A stretch of 64,000 nt of DNA from Alkalinema sp. FACHB-956. Lineage in GTDB: Bacteria > Cyanobacteriota > Cyanobacteriia > Leptolyngbyales > Leptolyngbyaceae. Each line of letters opens with the position of its first letter. Position 1 is the first letter of the stretch. Shown here piece after piece: positions 25,931 to 33,762 of this stretch. The notes beneath the pieces are model-generated. The model made no database searches and was not told the DNA's origin. It worked only from the letters and a program-made list of their open reading frames with translations. The DNA is taken from NCBI RefSeq assembly GCF_014697025.1, contig NZ_JACJRC010000014.1, positions 89,171 to 153,170 of the forward strand, given 5' to 3'. A program made the translations under genes and the position numbers.

Positions 25931-27292
25931 TTATCGTCCTTTGCGATCGTCTTTGAGCAGAAGATAGTAAAGCTTGCCGGTCGAGTGAATCAGTCCGGCC
26001 CGATCGCGCGCCCCATCTCCCGTACCCATAAAAATATCCACCCGCCCTGGGCCGATAATCGCCCCACCCGTATCTTGATCCAGGACAAATCGACTCACAG
26101 ATTCTTGTTGTAGTTTCGCGTTCGGCAATTGCGTTTGGATAATCGCCAGCGCGCCGGGGGGCATCAACTTTTTATCGGTCGCGATCGATCGTTCTGCCGT
26201 CACTGGAACGCCAAGGCTGCCCAAGGCGGGGGATCCCTCTGTGTTTTTGAAAAAGACGAATCGTTGGTTCCGGGGCAGATACTCATCCAGGGCCTCCGGG
26301 CGTTGCTGAAAGTATGCAACCACCTTAGGGAGACTGAGTTCTTCGAGCTTCAGTTTGCCGTCCTTGACCAATTCACGCCCAATGCCCACGTAGGGGTGCT
26401 GGGTATGGCCGGCATAGCCGATCGTCATCTTCGAGCCATCGGCAAAGCGCAGTTGGGCTGATCCCTGCACTTGGATTAAAAACGCATCTAGGCGATCTCT
26501 CAGCCACACCAATTCTGAGCCTTTCAACAAACCCTTGCTACCTTGTAGTCCATCCTTCCCTTCTAGTTCAGCGCGGCTGGGGTGGGGCTTGGGCCATTGG
26601 GCAAAGGTGCGCGGGCGTTGATAAATCGGATACCGAAATTCTGCTGTGGGGGTACGGCTTGCGGGATAGACAGGTTCAAAGTACCCCGTAAAATCGACGG
26701 TGCCCTGACCATCCTTGCCTACGGTGGTGTAGAACTCAAATTCTTTGCGGACACTGGCTTGCAGTTGTTGTGGCGTCTCGGCGGCCAGTAACAACGCGCG
26801 GAAACGTTGGAGACTCCGCTTGACCCGATCGCGCGTAATTCCTGGAATCCGAAGCCGCAAATAGTCTGCCGCTGAGGCATCGGACTGGAGATAGCGCAAA
26901 CTGTGATCGATCGATCGGATTAATCCAGGCACCTGACTCATGATTGGCTTTTCCGCCAGTAGAGAATCCAGACTCGCTTCCGCAGGGACCTCTTGTGTCC
27001 GACGGAGCGGAACTGGGCTAGGCGCTGGCGTCATTGTCGGTTTGGGAGACGCTGTCGGTTTAGGAGACGCTGTGGTCTTGGGAGACGCTGTCGGTCGGGA
27101 CGATCCAAGGGAGGAATGATTTCCAGCGGGAAGGGACGATGGATACGTCGTAGGTGCGGGAGAGGGCTGGGGAGCCGTTTGGGCGAGGAGACTCCATGGA
27201 CTGAGGGCAGGGGCGATCGTGAGCCCTCCCAGGATTGCTAGGATGCGACATCCCTGGCTGCGTTGCTTCTTATAGCTCTGACGCTGACTCAC
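25931..27292 (-). CDS. mltA: Membrane-bound lytic murein transglycosylase A (MltA)
   Basis: MltA cleaves peptidoglycan glycan strands to anhydro-muropeptides in the periplasm. The 453-residue protein has a signal peptide, then a Pro/Ser/Thr-rich linker with tandem TASPKPTASPKPT repeats (about 65-90). The MltA domain follows (FTGYFEPVYPASRTPTAEFRYPIY about 200-223) and a 3D domain with the catalytic Asp region GGAIIGPGRVDIFMGTG (about 410-426). The start is a GTG with AGGGGAA directly against it, so the exact start is uncertain. It precedes the antiporter gene by 10 bp. Confidence 0.9.
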   Translation of the reverse strand: MSQRQSYKKQRSQGCRILAILGGLTIAPALSPWSLLAQTAPQPSPAPTTYPSSLPAGNHSSLGSSRPTASPKTTASPKPTASPKPTMTPAPSPVPLRRTQEVPAEASLDSLLAEKPIMSQVPGLIRSIDHSLRYLQSDASAADYLRLRIPGITRDRVKRSLQRFRALLLAAETPQQLQASVRKEFEFYTTVGKDGQGTVDFTGYFEPVYPASRTPTAEFRYPIYQRPRTFAQWPKPHPSRAELEGKDGLQGSKGLLKGSELVWLRDRLDAFLIQVQGSAQLRFADGSKMTIGYAGHTQHPYVGIGRELVKDGKLKLEELSLPKVVAYFQQRPEALDEYLPRNQRFVFFKNTEGSPALGSLGVPVTAERSIATDKKLMPPGALAIIQTQLPNAKLQQESVSRFVLDQDTGGAIIGPGRVDIFMGTGDGARDRAGLIHSTGKLYYLLLKDDRKGR

Positions 27293-27315
27293 TTCCCCTG
27301 CCCTCAGTGGTTGAA

Positions 27316-27567
27316 TTAATAGCGATCGACACTACCGGAGAACACAGGTTCTACCCGGATACCCAAAATGCAACTGGGGCGAACGACCATGTATTCCCCT
27401 TGGATGTTTTTAATCGGCACTTGAATAAATTCGGTGGAAGTGGACTTGGGAACGAGGTCAGTGCTGTACCACTTCTGAAAGTCTTGGATGGAGGGAAAAC
27501 GAACTTCCTCTCGATGTCCCCCTTCCATCAGCAGATGAACTGCGTATTCGCTCGGCGTTCTAGGCAT
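27316..27567 (-). CDS. Small conserved hypothetical protein
   Basis: An 83-residue soluble protein I do not recognise. It has mixed strands and helices (AVHLLMEGG, FPSIQDFQKWYS, EFIQVPIKNIQGEYMVVRP) and no membrane segment. It lies 23 bp upstream of the mltA start codon on the same strand, so it may be the first gene of the mltA-antiporter transcript. It may also come under the CRP-like box at 27778. Confidence 0.6.
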   Translation of the reverse strand: MPRTPSEYAVHLLMEGGHREEVRFPSIQDFQKWYSTDLVPKSTSTEFIQVPIKNIQGEYMVVRPSCILGIRVEPVFSGSVDRY

Positions 27568-27777
27568 AGCTGCTTCTCATAACCTATCGAACATCATTAT
27601 GGGCTGGATTGGCACGGAAGTAACGGATAACCTAATCGATCCGGACGAATAGGCGTGGCGATGATCGCTGTCAACCGTGCATTTAAGGAACTGACAAAGA
27701 TTCAAACGCGCGATCGTTCAATGCCGTGGGGGTGGGTGAAAGGCACAAAATTTTCTGAAGGAAGTCCCCTGATTAAA

Positions 27778-27793
27778 AGTGATCTACGTCACA
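27778..27793. promoter_or_regulatory. CRP-type binding site 1
   Basis: AGTGATCTACGTCACA has GTGA-N6-TCAC with the flanking A/A of the CRP consensus. It is 211 bp from the start of the minus-strand small protein and 447 bp from the kinase start. Confidence 0.5.
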
Positions 27794-27972
27794 ACAGGCT
27801 TTCGCTGAGATCACATTAGTAGAACCGATTAGATCACGTCCGCATAATGGCTTGAGTCACTTCAGCAAGATAACGGGATTCCCTATTAATCAGGTTCCTT
27901 CGTGGTTTTAACGGATTACGTCTGTTATCAAGGCGGATAAGCTAGTGCACAAGTGGTTAAGTCACACCACCA

Positions 27973-27988
27973 AGTGATCTAGATCACA
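27973..27988. promoter_or_regulatory. CRP-type binding site 2
   Basis: AGTGATCTAGATCACA is a near-perfect palindrome with GTGA-N6-TCAC, matching the cAMP-receptor (SYCRP1-type) consensus closely. It lies about 250 bp upstream of the histidine kinase ATG. Confidence 0.6.
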
Positions 27989-28239
27989 CAAACGCAAAAA
28001 TAATGCAATTGGGGGTTGGGAGCCTGGTGCCAGTCTGTGTTCCTCCCTGAAGTTCTTGATATTGACCCACTCCCATTGTGTTTTTTGTGTTGTTTATTGT
28101 TTCGTTTGTTGATGTCCTTGTGGGTTAGCTATCTACGTTGGGTTAGCTAGCCGCACTGTGGCCAGTTCCTGTTCCCTACTGTTTGTGTCTTGTCATCTGT
28201 TTGTGTCTGTGTTCCCTCAATCCACCAGAGGTGTCAATC

Positions 28240-29322
28240 ATGACTGAATCTGGGAAGCACCCTTTTTTTCAACTCACATCCATGCCTATCCGAGATCACA
28301 GAGGGTATCCTCCTGCCCTTGTCATCCGAGAAACAGCCACCGATCGCAACAGCTCTCCCCTGTGCGGTTTGGAGGCCACTCCCCCTGAGGCTCCCTCACC
28401 GAATTCTGGATCCTTGCCTGATACTTGCTCTAGAAGTGCAGGCTGTTGCAGTGCATCTGCTGACCTGATCCATCAAGAAAAAATGTCCAGCACCAGTCAG
28501 GTGGTTGCGGGGATCTCCCATGAAATTAACAATCCAGTGAATTTCATTGCCGGTAATTTAAAGTATGCCGAGGATTATGTCAGTCAATTGATTGACTTGA
28601 TTGAATGCTATCGCCATCACTATCCTGAGCCTGTACCTGAAATCCAAGCGCGCTTGGACGATCTAGATCTCGACTTCGTTGTTGCTGATATCCAGAAGTT
28701 ACAAACTTCTATGCGGGTTGGAGCCGATCGCATGAGCCAAGTGGTACAGTCGCTCCGTACCTTTTCCCGCCAAGACGAAACTGAATGGAAGGCAACGGAT
28801 CTCCATGCGGGCCTAGATAGTACGATCATGCTGCTCCAACATCGGCTGGCGGCCCAGTATGAACGTCCAGCGATTCGGCTGGTCAAAGCCTACGGCGAAA
28901 TTCCTGCGGTGCCATGCTGTGCCAGTGAACTCAATCAAGCTTTTATGCACCTGCTGTGTAACGCGATCGAGGCGATCGAACAGGTGTTGAATACCGCAGA
29001 ATCCGCTCCAATGGCAGATTACGACCCAGAAATTCGCATTCGAACCCATCTGGACAGTAATGGCGCTGTGTCTATCTGCATTACCGACAATGGTTGTGGG
29101 ATTCCCGCCGAGGCTCAGACCCAGATTTTTAATCCCTTTTGGACAACCAAGCCTGCGGGGAAAGGCAGTGGGATGGGACTTGCTATTAGCCAACAAATTG
29201 TCACCGAACGACATCGGGGGACTTTAAAGTACCAATTTAGGCCCAACCAAGGTACCCAGTTCATCATCACACTCCCGATCGCTCAGCTATCAGCGCAGAG
29301 CGACTCAGAACCCGCTCATTAG
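28240..29322 (+). CDS. Cytoplasmic sensor histidine kinase
   Basis: A 360-residue histidine kinase without membrane segment, PAS or GAF domain; the N-terminal 80 residues are unstructured and Cys-containing (CSRSAGCC). The phosphoacceptor is H94 in GISHEINNPVNF. The ATPase domain has an N-box (HLLCNAIEAIEQ about 229-240), G1 DNGCGIP and G2 GKGSGMGLAIS. I chose the ATG at 28240 because AGAGGTG lies 7 bp before it; an earlier in-frame start at 28183 lacks a ribosome site. No response regulator is adjacent, so the partner is unknown. Confidence 0.85.
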   Translation: MTESGKHPFFQLTSMPIRDHRGYPPALVIRETATDRNSSPLCGLEATPPEAPSPNSGSLPDTCSRSAGCCSASADLIHQEKMSSTSQVVAGISHEINNPVNFIAGNLKYAEDYVSQLIDLIECYRHHYPEPVPEIQARLDDLDLDFVVADIQKLQTSMRVGADRMSQVVQSLRTFSRQDETEWKATDLHAGLDSTIMLLQHRLAAQYERPAIRLVKAYGEIPAVPCCASELNQAFMHLLCNAIEAIEQVLNTAESAPMADYDPEIRIRTHLDSNGAVSICITDNGCGIPAEAQTQIFNPFWTTKPAGKGSGMGLAISQQIVTERHRGTLKYQFRPNQGTQFIITLPIAQLSAQSDSEPAH

Positions 29323-29332
29323 AACCCGCTCA

Positions 29333-30100
29333 CTAGAACAAACTAAATTGCTGTAACTGAGCCTCGATCGCCTTGGGTAGGAATTTACGCAACTGCGCTT
29401 TGTCTTTAAACATCAAGCGGTTGTTCAAAGAGATATCGAAGGGGAACTGGCCTGGCATATCAGGTCGTTCCATCTGAGTCAGTAAAATTTGCTCCGATCG
29501 CTTACTTTGAAGGGCATAACCCACTTCCACACAAACCTTAGGACTGGGAATCAACAGGGGTGGTGTGGCCGTATCAATCTGCGAGATCGAAGTTCCATCC
29601 GCAATGAACAGCAAGCTTTGGCGAATCGATCGCATCAGTGAACTGTTAAGGCGCACTGGGCCATCGCTCAGCCGATGGGATTCCTTGAGCGTCAGGGTAA
29701 TGCGGGATTTGCGATTAATGGTTTCTAGAAGGGCGTTGAGTTCATCCCGCAGAAGCTGGCTGGATTCTGGAAATTCCTGCTGATAGCAAAGAAAAATCGT
29801 AGGTTCCAGTCCTGCCATCACTTCTCGCTTTGTGAAGTAAATTTCATGGCTACTCAGGTCAATGTTGGCGATCGCGTAGCCTCCACTGCCTTCGATGTAA
29901 AACTCAACCGCTTCTCCTTCCAAATAGCGCTGAAACCAAACTGCGTTTTTCACCTCCGCTGCATCATCCAAGAAATCGGCCCGCAGTCCTGACTTCAGCA
30001 AACTATTTTTACTAAGGCGCAAATCATGGGGCCGCTTTTCTAGCTGCTTAATGGGTTCGTATTCCTGGAGATACCAAGCTTTGAGGGCAATAATCGCCAT
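29333..30100 (-). CDS. Protein with TIR-like/deoxyribosyltransferase-like C-terminal motifs
   Basis: A 255-residue soluble protein I cannot name. The N-terminal half is an unknown alpha/beta domain. Residues about 165-230 contain LLFIADGTS, then PSPKVCVEVGYAL with E192, then ILLTQMERPDMPGQFPFDISLNNRLMF (read in pieces). This order (ADxTS, P-x-V-x-x-E-x-G-Y-A, I-L-L-T, P-F-D-I) is the pattern of predicted TIR-like nucleotide-binding proteins and nucleoside 2-deoxyribosyltransferases, in which the Glu is catalytic. Substrate unknown. It converges on the kinase gene with a 10-bp gap. Confidence 0.6.
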   Translation of the reverse strand: MAIIALKAWYLQEYEPIKQLEKRPHDLRLSKNSLLKSGLRADFLDDAAEVKNAVWFQRYLEGEAVEFYIEGSGGYAIANIDLSSHEIYFTKREVMAGLEPTIFLCYQQEFPESSQLLRDELNALLETINRKSRITLTLKESHRLSDGPVRLNSSLMRSIRQSLLFIADGTSISQIDTATPPLLIPSPKVCVEVGYALQSKRSEQILLTQMERPDMPGQFPFDISLNNRLMFKDKAQLRKFLPKAIEAQLQQFSLF

Positions 30101-30177
30101 TGATTTATGTCTCTTAGAAGTAAAGTGGCGGGTGCAAAGAGGGGATCGGACAGGACTGCTACGGCAGGAATCGTTGG

Positions 30178-30225
30178 ATCACAGGTTAGATCACAGGTCG
30201 CATCACAGGTGGTATCACAGGTGAG
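30178..30225. repeat. 12-bp tandem repeat, 4 copies
   Basis: The unit ATCACAGGTNNN is repeated four times in register (30178, 30190, 30202, 30214). The first nine bases are constant and the last three vary. Confidence 0.85.
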
Positions 30226-30346
30226 TTAGGTGATTCTGTTTGGTCATTGTATATAGGCTTGCTCAAATCGCACAGATATATTATAAGTACAAATATATTA
30301 TAGGTGCAGGCGTATTATTCAGCCGTTGCAACTCGGGATGACTCTC

Positions 30347-30394
30347 AAAAAAAAACTCCCCATCTCTCCATCAAGTTCATTGGGAGAATGGGGA
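30347..30394 (-). terminator. Intrinsic terminator
   Basis: On the minus strand a TTCCCCATTCTCC arm pairs with GGAGAGATGGGGA (one bulge) and is followed by nine T. It lies about 175 bp past the stop of the minus-strand membrane protein at 30568. Confidence 0.7.
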
Positions 30395-30567
30395 ACCTAA
30401 CTTCTATTTACTGATGAAGATTCACTAATGCAAAACGGAGCCACTGATAAAGCTGGATCAACCTTTGTAAGTGTCACTAGTGTAAGTGTCACTGGCAGCA
30501 CTTGTTTAGATTGAGCCACCCAATGCTTGCTCTTGGACAGACCCTTGTGGCAGACAATGAGGACGCC

Positions 30568-30990
30568 CTACTCAGGGTTGCTGGCTGTCTTCTGCGGTTC
30601 TAAATCAGCCCGATCGTCAAAGACAACCACCTTTTCAGTGGGATCCACTAAGTGAGTTTGTTCCTGAAGAATTGCTTTGGTCTCGTTGGGATCAAAGGTT
30701 CGGCTGAATTGGGCTTGTAGTTGGGCGACTCGCGTTTCCGTGGATTTCAATTCCGCCTGAACTTCCTGGAGCTTGGCTTGCTGGACGCTGCGATAGGGAA
30801 GTAACTGAAATAAGGATGTAATCGCAACTGCCGAGATCCCAACATTCACTGATAGCTTAATCAGCGTCTCTGCTGCCATCAAGCGGTACATCCGCTGTTG
30901 CTGCCGTTGTCGAGCTTGAGGGTTAGGACGACGGGCGCGATCGGGCGATCGCCGAGGAGAGGGTTGAGATAATTGGTGCAGTGCGCTCAT
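30568..30990 (-). CDS. Single-span membrane protein with coiled coil
   Basis: A 140-residue protein with a Pro/Arg-rich basic N-terminus (about 1-34), one membrane segment (about 45-66, LSVNVGISAVAITSLFQLL) and a coiled coil (about 70-98, KLQEVQAELKSTETRVAQLQAQF). A short acidic tail ends it. Similar small proteins occur across cyanobacteria without a known role. Positively charged N-terminus suggests the N-terminus lies in the cytoplasm. Confidence 0.65.
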   Translation of the reverse strand: MSALHQLSQPSPRRSPDRARRPNPQARQRQQQRMYRLMAAETLIKLSVNVGISAVAITSLFQLLPYRSVQQAKLQEVQAELKSTETRVAQLQAQFSRTFDPNETKAILQEQTHLVDPTEKVVVFDDRADLEPQKTASNPE

Positions 30991-31373
30991 AAACCAAACA
31001 AATTCCTTTCAGGTAAGCAGACGACTTTCAGGCTGGATGCACTTTTATGGAGAACCTGAACCCCTCAGGATCCCTGCAATCGCCCCAGCTGATCATCCGA
31101 GTAGATGCATAGATGTCTGACTAGAAAATCAAATTCTTTCGGTCAAATCATCCGTATATCCACTCAACTTGCTGGTCGTTACAAGCAAGGGAACAAAAAA
31201 CCTGTCTCGATAGTTTAGCCTAGTTCTTCCAAAATGATCGCCCAAGTTTGAGGGTGAAATTTTGCGAAAATCGACGACTAAATTACCGAGACAGGAGAAA
31301 AAGTATCAATCAACCTAGAACGCTGAAAAAATCAGTGATTACACCAATTTTTGCTGTCCTGTGGTGAATGATT
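30991..31373. other. Spacer between psaM and the coiled-coil membrane gene
   Basis: 383 bp on the minus-strand transcript from psaM. It holds the large stem-loop at 31195-31295. The rest (30991-31194) is probably the promoter region of the coiled-coil protein gene. No reading frame seen. Confidence 0.5.
31195..31295 (-). terminator. Long stem-loop downstream of psaM (terminator or small RNA)
   Basis: CCTGTCTCGATAGTTTAG (31201-31218) is the inverted repeat of CTAAATTACCGAGACAGG (31278-31295) with only two differences, giving a stem of about 18 bp and a 59-nt loop. On the minus strand it ends in six T (31200-31195). It is 78 bp after the psaM stop. The loop is long for a terminator, so a small RNA with its own function is possible. 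Confidence 0.55.
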
Positions 31374-31466
31374 TTAGTTTTTATAGAGTTCAGTAGAGAG
31401 GCGGAATGCCAAGATACCGGGGATCAAGGCAATGAACAGTGCCATCAATACTTGAGATTCAGACAT
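31374..31466 (-). CDS. psaM: Photosystem I reaction centre subunit XII (PsaM)
   Basis: PsaM is a single-helix subunit at the trimer interface of cyanobacterial photosystem I. The 30 residues (starting MSESQVLMALF and ending FRLSTELYKN) match the family length and the conserved C-terminal R-L-S-T-E-L-Y-K. One membrane helix spans about residues 6-22. An AAGGAG ribosome site lies 9 bp before the ATG. It is transcribed alone. Confidence 0.93.
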   Translation of the reverse strand: MSESQVLMALFIALIPGILAFRLSTELYKN

Positions 31467-32050
31467 TGCTATAACTCCTTATCAGGATTGGGATAATTCC
31501 TCACAGTTGATTAAACCCTAAGGGTTAGGGTCAGGGGAAAGTGTTTGTAACAAAAGGCAAAACTTAGGGGAAGCCAACCCAATATATTCCGGTGAGAGGG
31601 GCCAGTTTGACCGAGTCCCTTCGAGCCTAAGAAGAAGGGCATTTTGAAGAATTCACTCTATCTCCGAGACTGGCCTAGGATCGTCCGCGTCATGGTCGAG
31701 CCTGGGAGAATGTTAAGCTGTAGGGACAATACTAAGCTGTAGGGACAATAATCCGTTGATCCCTACTACGTTGATCCCTGTTGATCCCGCAACATTATGA
31801 TCCCGCAATCGTTGGAAGTATGAGTGGGAAGTATGGCTAAGAAGTATGACTAAAAAGTTGCTGCTAGGTACTTTGACTAGATAAGTTTTACTAGGCAAGA
31901 CAAGTTTTACTAGGCAAGACAGGTGTTCTAGGCAAGGAAGGTGGCAAGATGAAGAGGCAAAGCCTCCCCTTGGGCGGGATCAACTCCCTGTCACTGGCAC
32001 TTGGCTAATCCTATCTAAAACGTATAATCCTGTAGGTCAAAGAGCGGGCA
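31467..32050. other. Spacer upstream of the TerC-family gene
   Basis: 584 bp with several near-duplications: TAAGCTGTAGGGACAATAC (31714-31749), GACAAGTTTTACTAGGCAA (about 31880-31920) and GAAGTATG words. A GGCCAGT/ACTGGCC inverted repeat spans 31600-31675. I looked for a yybP-ykoY (manganese) riboswitch, common before TerC-type genes, and did not find its conserved motifs. Confidence 0.5.
31714..31749. repeat. 19-bp tandem duplication
   Basis: TAAGCTGTAGGGACAATAC is followed directly by a second copy differing only at its end. Confidence 0.8.
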
Positions 32051-32911
32051 ATGTTGGATTTTTTAGACTTTCCGTCGCATTTTAGTTTGCAAACACTAGC
32101 TTTACTACCCGTGTTGGTGGTGTTGGAAGCGGTTCTGTCTGCTGATAATGCGATCGCGCTTGCGGCTCTGACCCAAGGATTGCAGGATCCAAAGTTGGAA
32201 CGTCGTGCCCTGAACATTGGTCTAATTTTGGCCTATGTGTTGCGGATGAGTTTGATTTTGGTGGCATCCCAGGTGGTGAACCAGTGGCAATTTGAACTGG
32301 CAGGGGCGCTGTATCTGTTGTGGTTGGTCTACCAATTTTTCACGTCCCCAGAGGATGAAGAGGGTGAGCACCATGGGCCACGCTTCCAAAATCTTTGGCA
32401 AGCGATCCCCGTGATTGCTTTTACGGATTTAGCCTTTTCCCTGGATAGCGTGACTACCGCGATCGCCGTTGCGCAAGATACTTGGGTGATTCTGCTGGGA
32501 GGTACGATCGGGATCATTGCCCTGCGCTTCATGGCGGGATTATTTATCAAGTGGCTGGAAGAATATACCCATCTGGAAAATGCAGGTTACATCACCGTAG
32601 CCTTTGTGGGGATTCGCCTATTGCTGCGGGTGGTGAATGACAGTTTAGTTCCCCCGGAATGGATTATGGTTGCCGCGATCGCAGTGCTATTCGCCTGGGG
32701 ATTTTCGGAGAAAAAGCATCCAGCCCATGGAGATTTGCAGCCGTCAGTCACAGAGGCTGGATCTACAGGGGGATCTACGGGAAATGTATCTACGGAGAGT
32801 TTGCCTGGGGAAGGTCTTGCTAAGGATCTGGCTCAAGGGCTGCCCAATCCTGAAATTGAAAAGGTTGCGATCCCCGGTGGAACGGAGAAGGAACCTTCGG
32901 AAACTTCTTAG
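32051..32911 (+). CDS. TerC-family integral membrane protein
   Basis: A 286-residue protein with seven to eight membrane segments. It has the TerC signatures LEAVLSADNAIALAAL (about 20-35) and DLAFSLDSVTTAIA (about 126-139), whose acidic residues in the membrane are thought to bind a metal ion. Relatives in bacteria export manganese or other divalent ions and help metallate exported proteins; the thylakoid homologue in plants aids membrane biogenesis. The C-terminal 60 residues are a soluble, Gly/Ser/Glu-rich tail. Terminated by a HIP1-built hairpin. Confidence 0.88.
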   Translation: MLDFLDFPSHFSLQTLALLPVLVVLEAVLSADNAIALAALTQGLQDPKLERRALNIGLILAYVLRMSLILVASQVVNQWQFELAGALYLLWLVYQFFTSPEDEEGEHHGPRFQNLWQAIPVIAFTDLAFSLDSVTTAIAVAQDTWVILLGGTIGIIALRFMAGLFIKWLEEYTHLENAGYITVAFVGIRLLLRVVNDSLVPPEWIMVAAIAVLFAWGFSEKKHPAHGDLQPSVTEAGSTGGSTGNVSTESLPGEGLAKDLAQGLPNPEIEKVAIPGGTEKEPSETS

Positions 32912-32956
32912 GGGGCAAGCGATCGCTTTCAGTTCGATCAGATTGTCTGCTTTAGC

Positions 32957-32990
32957 AAAAAAGCGATCGCGAAAACCGCGATCGCTTTTT
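32957..32990 (+). terminator. HIP1-built terminator after the TerC-family gene
   Basis: A 14-bp perfect stem, AAAAAGCGATCGCG against CGCGATCGCTTTTT, with loop AAAAC. Each arm contains one full HIP1 octamer GCGATCGC (32963-32970 and 32978-32985). The symmetric A/T tracts let it work on both strands. Confidence 0.8.
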
Positions 32991-33034
32991 GTTTGTAGGC
33001 CAATAGCGGTTGTATGCTAACAGCCCAGACTGTT

Positions 33035-33112
33035 AGTCAAAGACCACTAGTCAAAGACCACTAGTCAAAGACCACTAGTCAAAGACCACTAGTCAAAGAC
33101 CACTAGTCAAAG
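33035..33112. repeat. 14-bp tandem repeat array, 5.6 copies
   Basis: The unit AGTCAAAGACCACT is repeated five full times without mismatch from 33035 and ends in a partial copy. It lies between the convergent TerC-family and ndk genes. Confidence 0.9.
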
Positions 33113-33124
33113 GCCGTCATTCAT

Positions 33125-33574
33125 CTATTCATACAACCAAGGCGAAATGGTAGGTGTCCAGGAAACCAGTTCTTCTTCCTTAAACCACAGGGCGATTTCC
33201 CGCTGAGCGGTTTCGATCGCGTCGGAACCGTGGATGATGTTACGGCCAATGTTGACCCCAAAGTCCCCACGAAGGGTACCCGGTTCAGCCGTCAAGGGGT
33301 TGGTGGCACCAATGATCTTCCGAGCCGCTGCAACAACGCCATCCCCTTCCAACACGATCGCTACGATCGGGCCAGAGGTGATGAATTCGACTAAGCCTGC
33401 AAAGAAGGGGCGCTCTCTGTGCACATCATAGTGACTTTCTGCCAGTTCCTTGCTGACGCTCATCAGCTTGAGCCCAACGAGCTTAAATCCTTTTTTTTCA
33501 AAGCGACCGATAATTTCCGACACGAGGCCGCGTTGTACGCCATCGGGTTTAACCGCGACAAATGTTCTTTCCAT
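33125..33574 (-). CDS. ndk: Nucleoside diphosphate kinase
   Basis: Ndk balances cellular NTPs by transferring the gamma-phosphate through a phosphohistidine. The 149 residues start at the ATG for [16 protein letters not shown]; an earlier start in frame would add ten non-conserved residues. The active-site [13 protein letters not shown] (about 115-127) carries the catalytic His. Single gene, minus strand. Confidence 0.96.
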   Translation of the reverse strand: MERTFVAVKPDGVQRGLVSEIIGRFEKKGFKLVGLKLMSVSKELAESHYDVHRERPFFAGLVEFITSGPIVAIVLEGDGVVAAARKIIGATNPLTAEPGTLRGDFGVNIGRNIIHGSDAIETAQREIALWFKEEELVSWTPTISPWLYE

Positions 33575-33762
33575 CTGCGTCTCCCAAGCAATTGAAGGAA
33601 TCAATTATTTCCTAAAACAGATTAGCAGCTTGAGTGGGAAGGGATCAGGATTAACCCAGATTTTCCGTGGTCTTAAATCAACTTAGTTGGATACAGTGAC
33701 GCCCAAGTCAAATGCGATAGACTGATTGGTTCAACGGGTCGTTTAGGGCAGAAGGAATAACC

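Larger units (their letters stand above)
27568..28239. other. Long regulatory spacer with CRP-like boxes
   Basis: 672 bp between divergent genes. It contains two CRP-like palindromes (27778 and 27973), several GATCACA half-sites, and a T/G-rich tract (28077-28210, words TGTGTTTTTTGTGTTG, GTTTGTGTCT) close to the kinase. No reading frame or RNA gene is apparent. Confidence 0.5.
30101..30567. other. Spacer with 12-bp repeat and terminator
   Basis: 467 bp. It holds a four-copy 12-bp tandem repeat (30178-30225), an AT-rich stretch with ATATTATAGGTGCAG-type duplication (30276-30315), and the terminator at 30347-30394. Nothing coding seen. Confidence 0.5.

Noticed and set aside
31467..32050. Manganese (yybP-ykoY) riboswitch before the TerC-family gene
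   Set aside because: I looked for the conserved motif words and did not find them in the right order.
33035..33112. Repeat array considered as a CRISPR
   Set aside because: The units are 14 bp with no spacers between them, and no cas genes are near.
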